Shown: one piece after another, positions 6,444-7,320 of the stretch
Position numbering within the stretch: the stretch's first letter is position 1
Layout: each line of letters starts with the position of its first letter
Assembly (NCBI GenBank): GCA_002327885.1
Contig: DCUS01000112.1
Coordinates: forward strand, 1 to 7,320
Direction of reading: 5' to 3'
Length of the DNA stretch: 7,320 nt
DNA from: Syntrophaceae bacterium UBA2208
GTDB lineage: Bacteria; Desulfobacterota; BSN033; UBA1163
Made by a program: the position numbers and the translations under genes
Notes under the pieces: generated by a model
Seen by the model: the letters and a program-made list of their open reading frames with translations, nothing else
Told to the model about the DNA's origin: nothing
Database searches by the model: none

Positions 6444-7238
6444 ATGAAGATAGAATACAAAACTCTTCTGCTGGACGTTCGCGATCATGTCGCCCATATC
6501 ACTCTCAACCGTCCCGATGCCGCCAACTCCATCAACGAAGAAATGTGTATGGACCTGATGCAGGTTTCATTACGTTGTGACGAAGACCCCGAAATTAGGG
6601 CGGTGCTGATCTCCGGGGCTGGGAAGATATTCTCCGGGGGCGGAGATTTAAAAGCCTTTTCTGCCCAAGACAACCAATTACCGTATTATATCAAGGAGAT
6701 CACCACCTATCTCCATGCTGCCATGTCGCGGTTAACACGGATGGATGCGCCTGTGGTGTCGGCAGTGCATGGGGCGGTGGCAGGAGCAGGGATGAGCATT
6801 GCCATTGCCTGTGATATTGTCATCGCAGCCGAGACGACCCGGTTCACGGTGGCGTACACCCGGGCTGGGCTTGTGCCCGATGGTTCTTCAACCTATTTTC
6901 TTCCCAGAATCGTTGGTCTCAAGCGTGCATTGGATCTGACGCTCACCAATCGAATTTTCTCTGCTCAGGAGGCGTTGCAATGGGGACTGGTCACCCGCGT
7001 CGTCCCGGATAATGAATTGCTTGCCCAGGCAAGGGCCGTTGCCGTTCAGCTTGCAAACGGTCCAACACGGGCCTTTGGGGTATCGAAGCGATTATTACAC
7101 AGCGGATGGTCCGAAACATTGGAAACTCAGATGGAAAATGAAAGTCAAGCGATTGCCGATATTGCCCGTACCGGAGACGCTCGTGAAGGGATTACGGCTT
7201 TTCTCGAGAAACGTTTACCGAAGTACAAAGGAACATAA
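6444..7238 (+). CDS. Enoyl-CoA hydratase/isomerase (crotonase) family, PaaG-like
   Basis: 264 residues, normal for a single-domain crotonase acting on acyl-CoA thioesters in the cytoplasm. The N-terminal strand HITLNRPDAANSIN (18-31) is typical. The two oxyanion-hole elements are SGGGDLK (64-70) and HGAVAGAGMSIA (109-120). The glutamates of classical enoyl-CoA hydratase are not in place: by my alignment the first is Y138 (in FTVAYTRAGL) and the second is D164. Instead D146 in LVPDGSST fits the catalytic aspartate of PaaG-type (epoxyphenylacetyl-CoA) isomerases, and the C-terminal REGITAFLEKR also matches that group. Isomerase activity is therefore likelier than simple hydration, but the substrate is unknown and no phenylacetate gene is visible. 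The start ATG 6444 has AAGGAGG just upstream, 4 nt after its AGGAGG core. It is probably co-transcribed with the preceding small gene. Confidence 0.9.
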   Translation: MKIEYKTLLLDVRDHVAHITLNRPDAANSINEEMCMDLMQVSLRCDEDPEIRAVLISGAGKIFSGGGDLKAFSAQDNQLPYYIKEITTYLHAAMSRLTRMDAPVVSAVHGAVAGAGMSIAIACDIVIAAETTRFTVAYTRAGLVPDGSSTYFLPRIVGLKRALDLTLTNRIFSAQEALQWGLVTRVVPDNELLAQARAVAVQLANGPTRAFGVSKRLLHSGWSETLETQMENESQAIADIARTGDAREGITAFLEKRLPKYKGT

Positions 7239-7269
7239 CGCTAAGCGCATAGCGCAAAGTGCATAGCGT
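7239..7269. repeat. CGCATAG-type heptanucleotide tandem array
   Basis: Four consecutive 7-nt units start one base after the crotonase stop codon: CGCTAAG, CGCATAG, CGCAAAG, TGCATAG, then a partial CG. The octamer GCATAGCG recurs at 7247 and 7261. The array can fold in several ways: CGCTA/TAGCG (7239-7243/7250-7254), GCGC/GCGC (7245-7248/7252-7255), or the outer ACGCTA/TAGCGT (7238-7243/7264-7269). No clear T-run follows, so an intrinsic terminator is not supported. The remaining bases to 7320 show no gene. Confidence 0.7.
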
Positions 7270-7320
7270 GATAATCCTTTACGCTTCGCCACTTACGGAA
7301 AAATCCCTTGAACTTCTTTT

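Noticed and set aside
7282..7320. Terminator at the right edge
   Set aside because: There are T-rich bases at 7314-7320 but no GC stem just before them; any structure could extend past the window.
1..7320. Mobile element, CRISPR, toxin-antitoxin, defence or phage system
   Set aside because: No transposase, integrase, Cas, restriction or toxin-like product is encoded, and no direct-repeat/spacer array is seen; all large frames are transport or metabolic genes.

Overview
This window reads as ordinary chromosomal DNA of a bacterium of roughly 50% GC. The best guess is a Deltaproteobacteria/Desulfobacterota-like or similar uncultured anaerobe. That guess rests on an FmdB-type zinc ribbon with an acidic tail, a TIGR04076-type small protein, a PaaG-like crotonase, and intergenic C4-5T4/A3-4G4 palindromes and heptanucleotide repeats of the sort common in such genomes. 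It is an inference from gene and repeat style, not a taxonomic proof.

Left block, + strand (1-4240): the 3' part of a Dpp/Opp-type solute-binding protein gene (its 5' end lies outside the window), two dipeptide/oligopeptide ABC permease genes overlapping by 8 nt, and an M20 metallopeptidase/deacylase gene with a complete set of metal ligands. Together they suggest uptake of a peptide or acylated amino acid followed by cytoplasmic hydrolysis. No ATP-binding subunit is present, so it must be encoded outside the window. The gap between the binding-protein gene and the first permease holds two RNA-scale structures: a GATT heptamer array folding into a nested hairpin, then a terminator-like hairpin with a T-rich tail. 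They are well placed to give more binding protein than permease.

Middle block, - strand (5871-4314): a 12-helix major facilitator superfamily transporter followed 13 nt later by an FmdB-family zinc-ribbon protein, so the two are probably co-transcribed. This pair converges on the peptidase gene, and the gap between them (4241-4313) holds an imperfect palindrome that may end transcription from both sides. The transporter's C-terminal tail is encoded by a copy of the intergenic palindromic repeat.

Right block, + strand (6024-7238): a good sigma70-like promoter (TTGACA, 17 nt, AATAAT) and a strong Shine-Dalgarno sequence precede a small TIGR04076-type protein with three cysteines. A PaaG-like enoyl-CoA hydratase/isomerase follows, probably in the same transcript. 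A second heptanucleotide array, of different sequence (CGCATAG-like), lies directly after the crotonase stop codon.

I see no defence system, CRISPR array, transposase, integrase, tRNA or rRNA. The unusual material is in the gaps between genes: two unrelated heptamer arrays, four related GC-stem palindromes, and a probable attenuator. The crotonase active-site pattern is also worth checking.
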